64,000 nt of DNA from positions 1 to 64,000 of the forward strand of contig NZ_WJFC01000054.1 in assembly GCF_009725235.1 (NCBI RefSeq), read 5' to 3'. Of this stretch, positions 36,998-45,745 are shown piece by piece. The notes beneath the pieces are model-generated. The model was given only the letters and a program-made list of their open reading frames with translations. It did not search any database and was not told where the DNA came from. The position numbers and the translations under genes were made by a program. This DNA is from Scytonema sp. UIC 10036 (GTDB lineage: Bacteria; Cyanobacteriota; Cyanobacteriia; Cyanobacteriales; Nostocaceae). The first letter of the stretch is position 1. Each line of letters starts with the position of its first letter.

Positions 36998-38772
36998 CAA
37001 TAGCGATCGCGCCCCTGTTGTTTAGCAACATACAGTGCTTTATCGGCTGAAGCGATGAGTGCATCTGGCTTGATATCCAAAGTGGGTACGCCAGAGCTAA
37101 TCCCCATACTAACGGTGACGATCTCCTTGACATCAGACTTTGCATGGGGAATGGCCAGAGCGTGAATTGCTTGCTGAATATTTTGTGCTACTTTGATGGC
37201 TCCCGCTAAGTCAGTATTGGGAAGGAGTACCGCAAATTCTTCTCCACCGTAACGCGCTACTAGATCGGCAGGACGACAAACTACCTGTTGCACTGTTTGC
37301 GCGATTGCGATTAGACAATCATCGCCTCTTAGATGACCATAGTAGTCGTTATAAGATTTGAATTTATCAACATCGAATAAAATCAGTGACAGGAATTGTT
37401 GTTCCCATGCAAGGCGTTGCCATTCTTCTTGCAGTCGTCCATTGAAGCAACGACGGTTAGCCACCTGAGTCAAACCATCTAGATTTACCAGTTGTTCTAG
37501 TTTCTGATTCGCATCTTCTGCTTTTTCTTTAGCAATTACTAACTCTGCTGTTCTCTGTTGTACCCGTTGTTCCAAAGTTTCAAAAGATGTTTGTAACTGA
37601 AGTGCCATGTCGTTAAATGATTTTGCCAGTTGACCTATTTCGTCTCGTGAAGTAATTTTGGCACGGATATCTAAGTTACCTGCGGTAAACTGGAAAACTA
37701 TATTGGTAAGGTAAATTATTGGCTTTGTTAGCAGTTGCCCAATGACAAAAGCGATGATTGTCACTACTGAAGCGATAATTGCAAATAGAAACATTGTGTC
37801 ACGAATTTGCTTTTCTACAGGTGCTAGGGCAACAGCAAGGGGCTGTGCGAACAATACAGACCAAGGTTTATATTTTAAACGAGCGATCGCAATCAGATTA
37901 AGCTGATTACCTGTTGCTGGCAAAGATGCAATTAAATACGACTGTTTATTATCCAATGCTTGCTTAAGTTTTGACTCATTAGTTGCCAATTCTTTGACAG
38001 GATAATTAAGCAACTGCCCTTGAATTTGTCGTCGATTTACAACATTCAAAGGCAGAGGCACAATTGATTGAAAAAGTAGTTTTGGTGCAGTACTATGTGC
38101 CAAATAAATATTATTTTCATCTAAAAGAATAGCAAATGATTTTGCCCCAGCCCTTTCAGTTTCTCGAGTGACTAACTGCTGGACAACAGTAGCATTGTAT
38201 GAAATACGCAATACACCCAATATATCTCCCTTGGCATTGCGAACCGGACTGCTAAAAAAGAGGGTAACAAGGTCAGAAATTGTCGGCGATCGCTTCATAC
38301 CAGAAACAAAAGATAACCCAGTTTGCAGCGGTTTTTTAAAATAATTTTCAACTGATTCATTTGAGCCAATGTTCGATGTACGTGTATCCAATACATTTTT
38401 GCCGTTTAAGTCGAGCAAAGCATAGGAGAGAATATTGAGCATATCTTTGCGGCTGAGACGAATTAATGTTTCTGTCGCCAATTGCATTTCAGGGCTGTCA
38501 TCTCGCTGTTTTGGAGTTAGGCTGAGGTAGCGTGCCAAACCTGGTAAAATCGCCTCTACGCGCACGGCATTGAGATTTCCATCAATAAAGGCATCTATTC
38601 TATTAGCGGTTTCGTTAGCCGCCACAGATAAGGCTTGTCGGGCGTTGTCAGTTAGTGCTTTTTCAGTTGTCTGTTTGTTGATAAATCCCAATAATAGCAA
38701 AGGAATCAAAGCAACAATGAGAAACGAGGCGATCAACTTTCTACGGATGCCACACAAAAAACACTGCTGCAT
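36988..38772 (-). CDS. Membrane diguanylate cyclase (dCache-HAMP-GGDEF)
   Basis: 594 aa. A first membrane helix (about 13-30) and a second (about 330-352) enclose a periplasmic sensor region typical of double Cache domains. It is followed by a HAMP segment (TKPIIYLTNIVFQFTAGNLDIRA), a coiled linker, and a GGDEF domain with the active-site signature RYGGEEFAVLLP. An intact inhibitory I-site RPAD lies five residues before it, so product feedback is expected. It makes cyclic di-GMP from two GTP. The preceding gene, ending 9 bases upstream, encodes a binding-protein-like lipoprotein that may supply its ligand. Confidence 0.92.
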   Translation of the reverse strand: MQQCFLCGIRRKLIASFLIVALIPLLLLGFINKQTTEKALTDNARQALSVAANETANRIDAFIDGNLNAVRVEAILPGLARYLSLTPKQRDDSPEMQLATETLIRLSRKDMLNILSYALLDLNGKNVLDTRTSNIGSNESVENYFKKPLQTGLSFVSGMKRSPTISDLVTLFFSSPVRNAKGDILGVLRISYNATVVQQLVTRETERAGAKSFAILLDENNIYLAHSTAPKLLFQSIVPLPLNVVNRRQIQGQLLNYPVKELATNESKLKQALDNKQSYLIASLPATGNQLNLIAIARLKYKPWSVLFAQPLAVALAPVEKQIRDTMFLFAIIASVVTIIAFVIGQLLTKPIIYLTNIVFQFTAGNLDIRAKITSRDEIGQLAKSFNDMALQLQTSFETLEQRVQQRTAELVIAKEKAEDANQKLEQLVNLDGLTQVANRRCFNGRLQEEWQRLAWEQQFLSLILFDVDKFKSYNDYYGHLRGDDCLIAIAQTVQQVVCRPADLVARYGGEEFAVLLPNTDLAGAIKVAQNIQQAIHALAIPHAKSDVKEIVTVSMGISSGVPTLDIKPDALIASADKALYVAKQQGRDRYCYF

Positions 38773-38781
38773 GGCTTTAAA

Positions 38782-39762
38782 CTAGGAGGGAGGATTCAAG
38801 AACGAAGAATTGAACAAACTTTTTAGATCGGGAATGCGCGTCATGTTTCCAGAGCGAGTAAAAAAGTCTGTATATATCTTGGCAGTTTTATAGATGGAGT
38901 TAGGGTTGCTAGATTGAAATAATTTTTGATTTTCAGCTAAATCAGTTAGGTTTACTCCCTCCAGAGAAAGTGTATTGCTAGGAATTTTTAACGCTTTGCT
39001 GATGATGGCGTTTCCTTCAGTGACATTTGCTTTCCAGTAGGCTGCGGCTTGCAGCCATCCTCGGACAAATGCACGAATGTCTTCAGGGCGATCGCGGATT
39101 GTTTCACAGCGAAAGACAATCATATCTAAAATCAAGCCAAGGGTTTGTTTGCTGCTAAATAGGATATGTCCCCCTGATTTAATAGCTTCAGAAAGATGAG
39201 GTTCCCAAGTGTGTCCAGCTTGAATAACATTATTTTTCAGACGTTGAGGAATTTCTAAAGCTTCTAATTTAACCAAGTTCACATCATCGTTGGTTAAGTT
39301 CGCAGTTTTTAACATCTCAGTCACAAAAACTTCGCTAAAACTGCCTAGATTTGCACCCAGCTTTTTCCCTTTTAAGTCAGCAACGGTTTTAATTTCTGAT
39401 TGGGCGACTACCACATCTGCTCCTATTGATTCATCTATAACCATCACGCTTTGTATATTGGGATTTGTGGCACTCAAGATGATAAAACTTCCTAAGGACG
39501 CTGAAATGCCATCATACTTACCCGCACTGAAATTTGCGCGTTCCAATTGGACGGATCGTTTATAAATTAGTTCTACATCTACCCCTTTGGCTTTGAAAAA
39601 TCCTTTTTCTTGAGCAACGATCCCTAGACACTCACCAACAAAATATCCAAATACCACCCTCAAGGGAGGGCGTTTTAATTTGGTTGGTGCTGAAGCATGA
39701 CAAGCAAATAGTAAATAGGTGGTAATGATAAAAATACTAAGGTATTTGAGTAGTTTTAACAT
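38782..39762 (-). CDS. NMT1/SsuA-like solute-binding lipoprotein
   Basis: About 326 aa from ATG 39762 (a TTG lies upstream at 39804). The N-terminus is a lipoprotein signal ending in the lipobox LLFAC, so the mature protein should be tethered in the periplasm. The fold is of the NMT1/THI5-SsuA class: RVVFGYFVGECLGIVAQEKGFFKAKGVDVELI and DLKGKKLGANLGSFSEVFV. There is no permease or ATPase gene next to it. Instead it is followed after 9 bases by a diguanylate cyclase with a periplasmic sensor, suggesting the binding protein serves signalling rather than import (inference). Confidence 0.87.
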   Translation of the reverse strand: MLKLLKYLSIFIITTYLLFACHASAPTKLKRPPLRVVFGYFVGECLGIVAQEKGFFKAKGVDVELIYKRSVQLERANFSAGKYDGISASLGSFIILSATNPNIQSVMVIDESIGADVVVAQSEIKTVADLKGKKLGANLGSFSEVFVTEMLKTANLTNDDVNLVKLEALEIPQRLKNNVIQAGHTWEPHLSEAIKSGGHILFSSKQTLGLILDMIVFRCETIRDRPEDIRAFVRGWLQAAAYWKANVTEGNAIISKALKIPSNTLSLEGVNLTDLAENQKLFQSSNPNSIYKTAKIYTDFFTRSGNMTRIPDLKSLFNSSFLNPPS

Positions 39763-39879
39763 AGAATCTTTGATATTTTCTAAATAGAATTTATGAAATT
39801 TCAACTAAATCAACTATCTGTTACAATTCCAATCGAGATGAATCAAACTTCCATACACCTGAACGGACGAAGCGCCAGC

Positions 39880-40257
39880 CAATAAACATAACTAAATAAT
39901 GCCCACACCTTGCGATCGGTGATTAACTCAACAACCGTACCTTCATCCACCGTAATAGTTGCATATTACTTGAGGTATTCGTACCACTGGTCACAATCCA
40001 CTGGTCGCAATGGTAAAGATAATGCCCGTTCGTACAGCGTCCTCTTTTGTTGCACTCTCGTTTCTTTGGCACAATCCCAAGTATCTAGAACCAGTTACAG
40101 TATAAATCCGGCAATTGCCTTGGTCAAGCCACAACTTCAGACCTAGCTTATCTTCATAGAACTCAGTAGAGGTGGCAAGGTCGTTAGTGTATAAAAAAGT
40201 AATTTGTTGGTTAATTGGTGGGGGAGACTTGGAATGTGTTACCCGAAATACATTCAA
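39880..40257 (-). pseudogene. VOC-family (glyoxalase-like) pseudogene
   Basis: The minus strand reads ITFLYTNDLATSTEFYEDKL, then LGLCQRNES and IIFTIATS, a glyoxalase/bleomycin-resistance (VOC) half, and then stops. A one-base shift restores DQWYEYLK, the expected next element, before a further stop. No good start codon is visible. The gene is therefore decayed by frameshift and stops. It lies upstream of the binding-protein gene, inside the segment bounded by the 69-bp inverted repeats. Confidence 0.7.
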
Positions 40258-40428
40258 CTCGATGAGTTGTTTGCTTGCTAGCCAAATACTGCTCGATCGA
40301 TTCTCTAATCAAATCCGGTACCGTGCAATTTTCAAGGGAAGGCTAAATCCTCGATCTGGCGCGGGAAATGTTAAAAATGCTGACTGTTAAGCCTGAGCCT
40401 ATTTTATTAACCCAGATTTTTGCCAAGC

Positions 40429-40497
40429 TTACTTCTAATGGTCGTATTCATCCGCTTTCTACAGAAGTTGAACCCTCGTAGATTGGCAAAGGTATTG
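40429..40497. repeat. 69-bp inverted repeat, right copy
   Basis: Inverted partner of 36929-36997 (one mismatch). Read on the plus strand it continues the short frame TSNGRIHPLSTEVEPS-stop, preceded here by unrelated codons from an ATG at 40378. The two copies enclose a 3.4-kb segment with the VOC remnant, the binding lipoprotein and the diguanylate cyclase. Confidence 0.85.
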
Positions 40498-40616
40498 AGA
40501 GGACAGGAGGCAGAAGGTTGAGTAGTTCATAAGACAAGGTAGAATAATTTGGCAGCAATATCACTCTTAGGTGCTGGTATTGACTGCCACACAGTTTAAA
40601 TTAACTAGCGTTTGCC

Positions 40617-41849
40617 GTGACAGTACTTCGCACATCTGATACTCAATTGCGATACAACCTGCTGGTTCTCTTTGCAGCAGGTTTATTATTCTGGTCTAGC
40701 ATAGCTTTTTTACTACCAACATTGCCGATTTATCTCAGGCAACTGGGTACAAACAGGCAGGAAATTGGAATTGTAATGGGCAGTTTTGCTATTGGATTGT
40801 TACTGTTTCGCCCGTGGTTGGGCCGTTTGGCAGATAGGCGGGGTCGTAAGATAGTATTGCTCATCGGTACTCTTGTGGCTGCGATCGCACCTCTGGGCTA
40901 CTTAACAATCAAGTCTATTCCCCTGTTAATGCTAGTCCGTGCTTTTCATGGCATCAGCATTGCAGCTTTTGCCACTGGCTTTAATGCTTTGGTTGCGGAT
41001 ATAGCCCCTCCAGAAAAAAGGGGTGAAATTATAGGCTACATGAGTTTGGTCAATCCAATTGGGTTTGCCATCGGACCTGCTTTGGGTGGTTATTTACAGT
41101 CTGGGGCTAGTAACAAGGTTTTATTTCTCATAACTGCGGAATTAGCGCTCATCGCAGTACTGGGTATTTTCCCCATCGTTAACCCCCCTCTTCCAAAAGT
41201 CAAAAGAACAGATGCTAAGGACAATCAATTTTGGAAAACTTTATTGAGTCCCAGAGTGAGAACTCCGGCTGTCATCATGTTACTCATCGGTTTAGCTGGT
41301 AGTGCCATACACATTTTTATTCCATTGTTTATTAAAGAAGCCAAAATTGAACTAAATCCTGGTTTGTTTTTCACTGCTGCAGCCATATCGGGTTTTGGCA
41401 TACGGTTATTTACAGGTAAAGCAAGCGATCGCATGGGGCGTGGCTTATTTATCACTATCAGCTTAGTTTTCTATACTGTGTCGATGTTAATTTTATGGCT
41501 GGCATATAGTCCTCCACTTGTCTTATTGGCAGCAGTTGTAGATGGTGCTGCGTCTGGAAGCTTAATTCCTACAATTACAGCTATGATGGCAGACCGAGCA
41601 AAACCCCAAGAACGAGGACAGATTTTTGCCCTGTGTCTGTTGGGATTGGATGTAGGGATTGCGATCGCGGGTTTGATGTTCGGGTTCTTTACCCATCATT
41701 TCGGTTATCGAAAAATGTTTCTTGTTTCCGCCTTTTTAACTTTTGTGGGAATGGTCTTCTTCTTGACCCAGTCCAGCAACACCTTAGGCAGTTCCCTGCG
41801 CTTTGCCCTTGGTCGTGAATCGGATAATTATGCCATCAAAAAAATCTAG
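40617..41849 (+). CDS. MFS transporter, paralogue 2
   Basis: 410 aa, about 12 transmembrane helices. GRLADRRGRKIVLLIGTLVAA is the loop 2-3 MFS signature and VNPIGFAIGPALGGYLQS is the motif C region. It matches the transporter at 34362 along the whole length, so one is a duplicate of the other; both retain full reading frames and so both are probably used. The start is a GTG. A perfect palindromic hairpin follows. Substrate unknown; drug or metabolite export is typical of the subfamily. Confidence 0.88.
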   Translation: MTVLRTSDTQLRYNLLVLFAAGLLFWSSIAFLLPTLPIYLRQLGTNRQEIGIVMGSFAIGLLLFRPWLGRLADRRGRKIVLLIGTLVAAIAPLGYLTIKSIPLLMLVRAFHGISIAAFATGFNALVADIAPPEKRGEIIGYMSLVNPIGFAIGPALGGYLQSGASNKVLFLITAELALIAVLGIFPIVNPPLPKVKRTDAKDNQFWKTLLSPRVRTPAVIMLLIGLAGSAIHIFIPLFIKEAKIELNPGLFFTAAAISGFGIRLFTGKASDRMGRGLFITISLVFYTVSMLILWLAYSPPLVLLAAVVDGAASGSLIPTITAMMADRAKPQERGQIFALCLLGLDVGIAIAGLMFGFFTHHFGYRKMFLVSAFLTFVGMVFFLTQSSNTLGSSLRFALGRESDNYAIKKI

Positions 41850-41868
41850 AGATGCAGTATCATGCAAA

Positions 41869-41888
41869 AGACGCGCCATGGCGCGTCT
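41869..41888. terminator. Palindromic hairpin after the MFS gene
   Basis: AGACGCGCCATGGCGCGTCT is a perfect 20-base palindrome, about 20 bases after the MFS stop and 17 bases from the convergent tRNA-Arg. It may end either transcript. The same motif type is a frequent cyanobacterial intergenic repeat. Confidence 0.5.
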
Positions 41889-41904
41889 CTACATTCATAA
41901 TTAA

Positions 41905-41978
41905 CGGGCGAGGAGGGATTCGAACCCCCGACACCGTGGTCCGTAGCCACGTGCTCTAGTCCACTGAGCTACACGCCC
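41905..41978 (-). tRNA. tRNA-Arg (ACG anticodon)
   Basis: Reading the minus strand: acceptor GGGCGTG pairs with CTCGCCC (one mismatch), D arm GCTC/GAGC, anticodon stem CGTGG/CCACG with loop CTACGGA so anticodon ACG, T arm GGGGG-TTCGAAT-CCCTC, discriminator G. CCA is not encoded. ACG is expected to be read as ICG after adenosine deamination. Confidence 0.95.
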
Positions 41979-42012
41979 TTACAAGAATTTTATAGTAGCA
42001 CACATTTTCCCA

Positions 42013-42522
42013 ATGACACAAGAAAATTCTGAAAATTTATTTGCCGGACTCAGTCATCTAGACGATCGAGGGCAAGCCCAGATGGTAGACGTGTCTGGTA
42101 AAGCGCCTACCGTTCGGGAAGCGGTAGCCATCGCCAGAGTCAAGATGCTAGCAGAAACCTTCAGTGCCATTCAAGCAGGAAACGCTCCCAAAGGAGACGT
42201 GTTGGGTACAGCAAGGCTAGCAGGAATTATGGCAGCCAAACAGACAGCTTTATTGATCCCCCTATGCCACCCTCTGCCCTTGCATAAAATTGAAGTGCAG
42301 ATCGCACCCGATCCCCAACTTCCCGGTTATCAACTTCAAGCGATCGTCAAAACCAAAGCAGAAACAGGCGTAGAAATGGAAGCTTTGACAGCCGTTTCTG
42401 TTGCTGCTCTTACCCTTTATGACATGGCAAAAGCCCTAGAAAAATCAATTCAAATTGAAGCCATTCAGCTAGTCAGTAAAACCGGAGGAAAATCAGGCAA
42501 TTATCTGGGGACTGGGAAATAG
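42013..42522 (+). CDS. moaC: Cyclic pyranopterin monophosphate synthase MoaC
   Basis: 169 aa. MoaC, with MoaA, makes cyclic pyranopterin monophosphate, the first intermediate of molybdenum cofactor. Visible family motifs: [21 protein letters not shown] at the N-terminus, [26 protein letters not shown] (the CHPLPL active-site loop), [20 protein letters not shown], and the end [10 protein letters not shown]. Length is normal. No other moa genes are near. It starts about 35 bases after the tRNA-Arg gene, on the opposite strand. Confidence 0.96.
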   Translation: MTQENSENLFAGLSHLDDRGQAQMVDVSGKAPTVREAVAIARVKMLAETFSAIQAGNAPKGDVLGTARLAGIMAAKQTALLIPLCHPLPLHKIEVQIAPDPQLPGYQLQAIVKTKAETGVEMEALTAVSVAALTLYDMAKALEKSIQIEAIQLVSKTGGKSGNYLGTGK

Positions 42523-42540
42523 GTGGCACTCATAGCACTC

Positions 42541-42585
42541 GTTCCCAGGCGGAGCCTGGGAATGCAGATCTAGAGGCTCCGCCTC
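42541..42585. repeat. REP-like double hairpin
   Basis: TTCCCAGGC-GGA-GCCTGGGAA at 42542-42562 and GAGGC-TCC-GCCTC at 42573-42585. The same two hairpins in a larger arrangement are found at 49448-49560, so this is a dispersed repeat. Confidence 0.75.
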
Positions 42586-42671
42586 ACCATTCACGAGACG
42601 GAGTCACCGGAAGTGAATAAGTGGACATACGTACTCTAATTGGACATAAAGGTAGAACTTGGGCTGTGACG

Positions 42672-43715
42672 TTAATCAAACTTTAAAGGCGATAGCGATC
42701 GCTCAACATTAAGAGCTAAAAATTTATCAACAGGTGCGTACATCCACCAACAAGAGGAAAATTGAGAACTGTAGCTGTTTTTCTGGAACCCCAAGATTGA
42801 ACCGAGTTGTTCATCTCTAGGAAGGACTGCGATCGTGTACAGATCGCAAAGATTGGGAAACTCTATTTGCATCGCAATTAAAGTTTTTTGTAAATCCTCC
42901 AATAACAGGCAAATATTCTCTCGCTGCTTGTAGGGAGAATCTACCAACCAGATTCTTATACATACAGATGTACAACTTGGATCTCCCGATAAAGCGATTT
43001 TGAAGGGGTCAGTTTCTTTAGAACTGTCTAGTAGGAAAAGACTGTTGCGAGGAGGGAGAAAGAAATTTTTCTCAGATTCCCGAGCGATCGGGTGCAAAGC
43101 ATAAAATCCAACAGGATGTTGGTGATCGCGACGGCGCAGTACTCGCATACCAGTGGGATACTGCTCAGCCCAGACTCGCAGTATTCTAACTATTCTATGG
43201 GGGTCAACAGTTGTCTTTGTATTAAAAAAGTTAAAGTCGCGAGCCAAAAAACTGGCAACGGGAATGGTATCAGTTCGGGGATTATAACTATCTGTTACAA
43301 GTTGTGTAGATTTAACAGCGCGGGCAGCTTCTGGCAGATTGGACAGTAACGACTTAACCCGAATGCAGGTACTGTTGCCATCAAAGTCTTTTTCAATCAG
43401 CCCCAAAGCCACAAGTCGATCGATCATCATACCTGCGGCACGTTCGCTTCCCCGCCCGCTGTTTTGTTGACCGTAGAAAATTTCATAAGCTTCGCGGTGC
43501 GTACAGGAAACGAACCCATCTGGGATGTCTAATTGAGACAAAGGCGCTTGTATCCGCTTGCCAAGTTCTTGTTTTTGCTTAAGTAGGAGATACGCCCACA
43601 ATTTAACGAAATACTCTGCTCGTCGGCGTGTTACACCCACTCTTCCTTTGAGAAGAGAAATGTACTTGTGCTGTTGCTCAACTGGAAACCACTGGTCAAT
43701 GCTTGCTAAATTCAT
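42672..43715 (-). CDS. Conserved-looking hypothetical protein with helix-turn-helix-like N-terminus
   Basis: 347 aa, family not recognised. The first 130 residues are helical and include VGVTRRRAEYFVKLWAYLLLK and a winged-helix-like ERAAGMMIDRLVALGLIEKDF. The C-terminal part has mixed strands with a SCTSVCIRIWLVDSPYKQRENICLLLEDL segment somewhat like an acetyltransferase core, without a clear acetyl-CoA loop. Base use is similar to the housekeeping neighbours and the frame is long, so it is a real gene. No operon partner; short GGTCATTTGTCC repeats lie just upstream of its start. Confidence 0.75.
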   Translation of the reverse strand: MNLASIDQWFPVEQQHKYISLLKGRVGVTRRRAEYFVKLWAYLLLKQKQELGKRIQAPLSQLDIPDGFVSCTHREAYEIFYGQQNSGRGSERAAGMMIDRLVALGLIEKDFDGNSTCIRVKSLLSNLPEAARAVKSTQLVTDSYNPRTDTIPVASFLARDFNFFNTKTTVDPHRIVRILRVWAEQYPTGMRVLRRRDHQHPVGFYALHPIARESEKNFFLPPRNSLFLLDSSKETDPFKIALSGDPSCTSVCIRIWLVDSPYKQRENICLLLEDLQKTLIAMQIEFPNLCDLYTIAVLPRDEQLGSILGFQKNSYSSQFSSCWWMYAPVDKFLALNVERSLSPLKFD

Positions 43716-43797
43716 AGGTCATTTGTCCCTGGTCATTTGTCCCTGGTCATTTGTCATTGGTCGGGTAGTCAGGTGGTCACTGGTCAGGTGGTCACTG
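43716..43797. repeat. Short tandem repeats (GGTCATTTGTC type)
   Basis: GGTCATTTGTCCCT is repeated about three times, then GGTCACTGGTCAGG-type units. A related GTCATTTGTCATTG array occurs at 63093-63140. These are low-complexity repeats common in cyanobacterial intergenic DNA, not a CRISPR (no spacers). Confidence 0.7.
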
Positions 43798-43993
43798 TAA
43801 AAAAAACTTCACCCTGCTTCAGTCCTTTTCAGGACGTTTCCTGCAGAAAACGTTGGCTTCAGAGCTATTGCTTGGTCTACAGGTTACGGTATGGACACTG
43901 CAGAACCAAAAAAATGACAATTGGTTTATGCAATCAATTGATTGCAATTGGTGTTTTGTTATTATGCGTGCTTACTCGTAGAGGAGATTTATC

Positions 43994-44620
43994 ATGTACT
44001 TTGCAGAAGAACACAAATATATCACTTCTAACCAAAAAGAAAAATTTAATAAACAAAATTGTCATGGTAAACAATTGGAACTTGATTCAAGGGCTTACCT
44101 ATTACAGGCTGTCATTGAAAGTTTTGTAGACGGTATTTTAATACTGACCACTCAGGGCGAATTACTTCAAGCTAATCAATGCGCCCGTCAAATCTGCCGA
44201 CAAATAATGCTCGGTAGAGGCTCTGTTGGTACAATTCCAGGAGAGATTTGGCGAGTTTGTGAGTCTTTGATAGATAGCCGCGAACTTTTTCCGGAAGAAC
44301 GCATTGCGATCGAATCTGAGATAGAAACTGATAAAGGTGTAAAACTGAGGATTCGAGCTAGATGGTTGGCATTAGATGCAAGTGAACGAAACGTTATGTT
44401 GGTGATTTTGGAAGATCGCAACCAAACCCATCAAAGTATGGCTTTCTTTGATGCTAAAAAATACGGTTTGACTGACCGAGAAGCGGAGGTTTGGTTACTG
44501 CGTCAAGCAAATCTTTCCTATCGGGAGATTGCAGACAGGCTTTATATCACCATTAACACGGTTAAGAAGCATCTAAAAAATATTTATGCCAAGCAACAGG
44601 AGACTTTGTGCATGCAATAA
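43994..44620 (+). CDS. PAS-LuxR-type transcriptional regulator
   Basis: 208 aa. Residues about 35-145 look like a PAS-type sensor (LQAVIESFVDGILILTTQGE followed by LLQANQCARQICRQ), and the C-terminal 60 residues are a LuxR/GerE helix-turn-helix: YGLTDREAEVWLLRQANLSYREIADRLYITINTVKKHLKNIYAK. The start follows GTAGAGGAGATTTATC with a clear ribosome-binding site. Thirty bases after its stop comes cofG on the same strand, so the pair may form an operon. What it senses is unknown. Confidence 0.88.
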   Translation: MYFAEEHKYITSNQKEKFNKQNCHGKQLELDSRAYLLQAVIESFVDGILILTTQGELLQANQCARQICRQIMLGRGSVGTIPGEIWRVCESLIDSRELFPEERIAIESEIETDKGVKLRIRARWLALDASERNVMLVILEDRNQTHQSMAFFDAKKYGLTDREAEVWLLRQANLSYREIADRLYITINTVKKHLKNIYAKQQETLCMQ

Positions 44621-44649
44621 AGGACAATGAAGGGAAGAGGAGGATATTT

Positions 44650-45672
44650 ATGCCAACTTCCCGAACTGTTACTTACAGTCCTGCTTATACAATTGTGCCG
44701 ACGTATGAGTGTTTTAATCGGTGTACGTATTGCAATTTTCGCACCGATCTAGGTAAAGGTTCCTGGATGACCATTTCGGATGCAGAAAGGCTTTTAAAAC
44801 AACTCCAAAATCAAAATGTTTGTGAAATATTAATTTTGAGTGGGGAAGTGCATCCCCATTCTTCACAACGTCAAGCTTGGTTTCAAAGAATTTATGACTT
44901 ATGCCAATTAGCGTTTTCTATGGGTTTTTTACCTCATACTAATGCAGGACCTTTGAGTTTTGAAGAAATGCAAAGGCTTAAGGAAGTTAATGTTTCTATG
45001 GGGTTGATGTTGGAGCAGTTAACCCCTATATTGTTGGAAACTGTTCACAAACATGCGCCAAGTAAATTACCAGAAGTGCGGTTACAACAATTACAGTGGG
45101 CGGGAGAATTAAGAATACCGTTTACAACTGGGCTACTTTTAGGTGTTGGCGAAACAGAAAAAGATTGGTGGGAAAGTTTAGACGCTATATCTGCTCTTCA
45201 ACAAAGATATGGCAATATACAGGAAGTTATTTTGCAACCTCACAGCCCTGGCAGTCAACAGAGTTTGGATGCTCCACCTTTTAATCCATGTCAGCTTCCA
45301 GAAGTTATTTCTCAAGCACGTCTGATATTACCGGAAGATATTACTATTCAAATTCCACCAAATTTAGTTCAAGATTCACAATGGTTATTAGAATGTGTGG
45401 AAGCTGGTGCTAGGGATTTGGGTGGTATTGGACTAAAGGATGAGGTGAATCCTGATTATCCTCATATTCAGTACCAACGATTGCAAGAAATTTTGGCGTC
45501 TGGTGGTTGGGATTTGGTTCCGCGTTTGCCTATTTATCCGCAGTTTGATGCTTGGTTATCGGTGGAATTGCAAGTGGAGGTTAAGAGGTGGCGGGATATG
45601 ATTGAAAATAAAAACCGCAGAGGCGCAGAGTACGCAGAGGAAGAGAGGAAAGAGAGAGGTTATGAGTTCTAA
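44650..45672 (+). CDS. cofG: 7,8-didemethyl-8-hydroxy-5-deazariboflavin synthase subunit CofG
   Basis: About 340 aa radical SAM enzyme. The CxxxCxxC cluster motif is CFNRCTYC at residues 21-28. PHTNAGPLSFEEMQRLKEVNVSMGLMLEQL, FTTGLLLGVGE and VILQPHSPGSQ are characteristic of CofG, which with CofH makes Fo, the deazaflavin of coenzyme F420 and DNA photolyase. I chose ATG 44650, preceded by GAGGAGG, over the ATG at 44608. The last 22 residues (ENKNRRGAEYAEEERKERGYEF) are encoded by an intergenic-type repeat rather than conserved sequence, so the tail is probably an accidental extension. Confidence 0.93.
   Translation: MPTSRTVTYSPAYTIVPTYECFNRCTYCNFRTDLGKGSWMTISDAERLLKQLQNQNVCEILILSGEVHPHSSQRQAWFQRIYDLCQLAFSMGFLPHTNAGPLSFEEMQRLKEVNVSMGLMLEQLTPILLETVHKHAPSKLPEVRLQQLQWAGELRIPFTTGLLLGVGETEKDWWESLDAISALQQRYGNIQEVILQPHSPGSQQSLDAPPFNPCQLPEVISQARLILPEDITIQIPPNLVQDSQWLLECVEAGARDLGGIGLKDEVNPDYPHIQYQRLQEILASGGWDLVPRLPIYPQFDAWLSVELQVEVKRWRDMIENKNRRGAEYAEEERKERGYEF
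45609..45640. repeat. GCAGAG-type short repeat inside the cofG 3' end
   Basis: ACCGCAGAGGCGCAGAGTAC is a common cyanobacterial intergenic repeat. Here it lies in frame within the end of cofG and adds about 20 codons. Confidence 0.6.
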
Positions 45673-45745
45673 GAGGAGATGCGATCGCTCTCATCATTTA
45701 CCTCTTCTTCAGTTTTTACCTATACCGAAGACTGGGATATTGAAA

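Noticed and set aside
43716..43797. Possible CRISPR or phage attachment repeats
   Set aside because: GGTCATTTGTCC units are short, direct and adjacent, and similar units recur at 63093; they are ordinary intergenic repeats.
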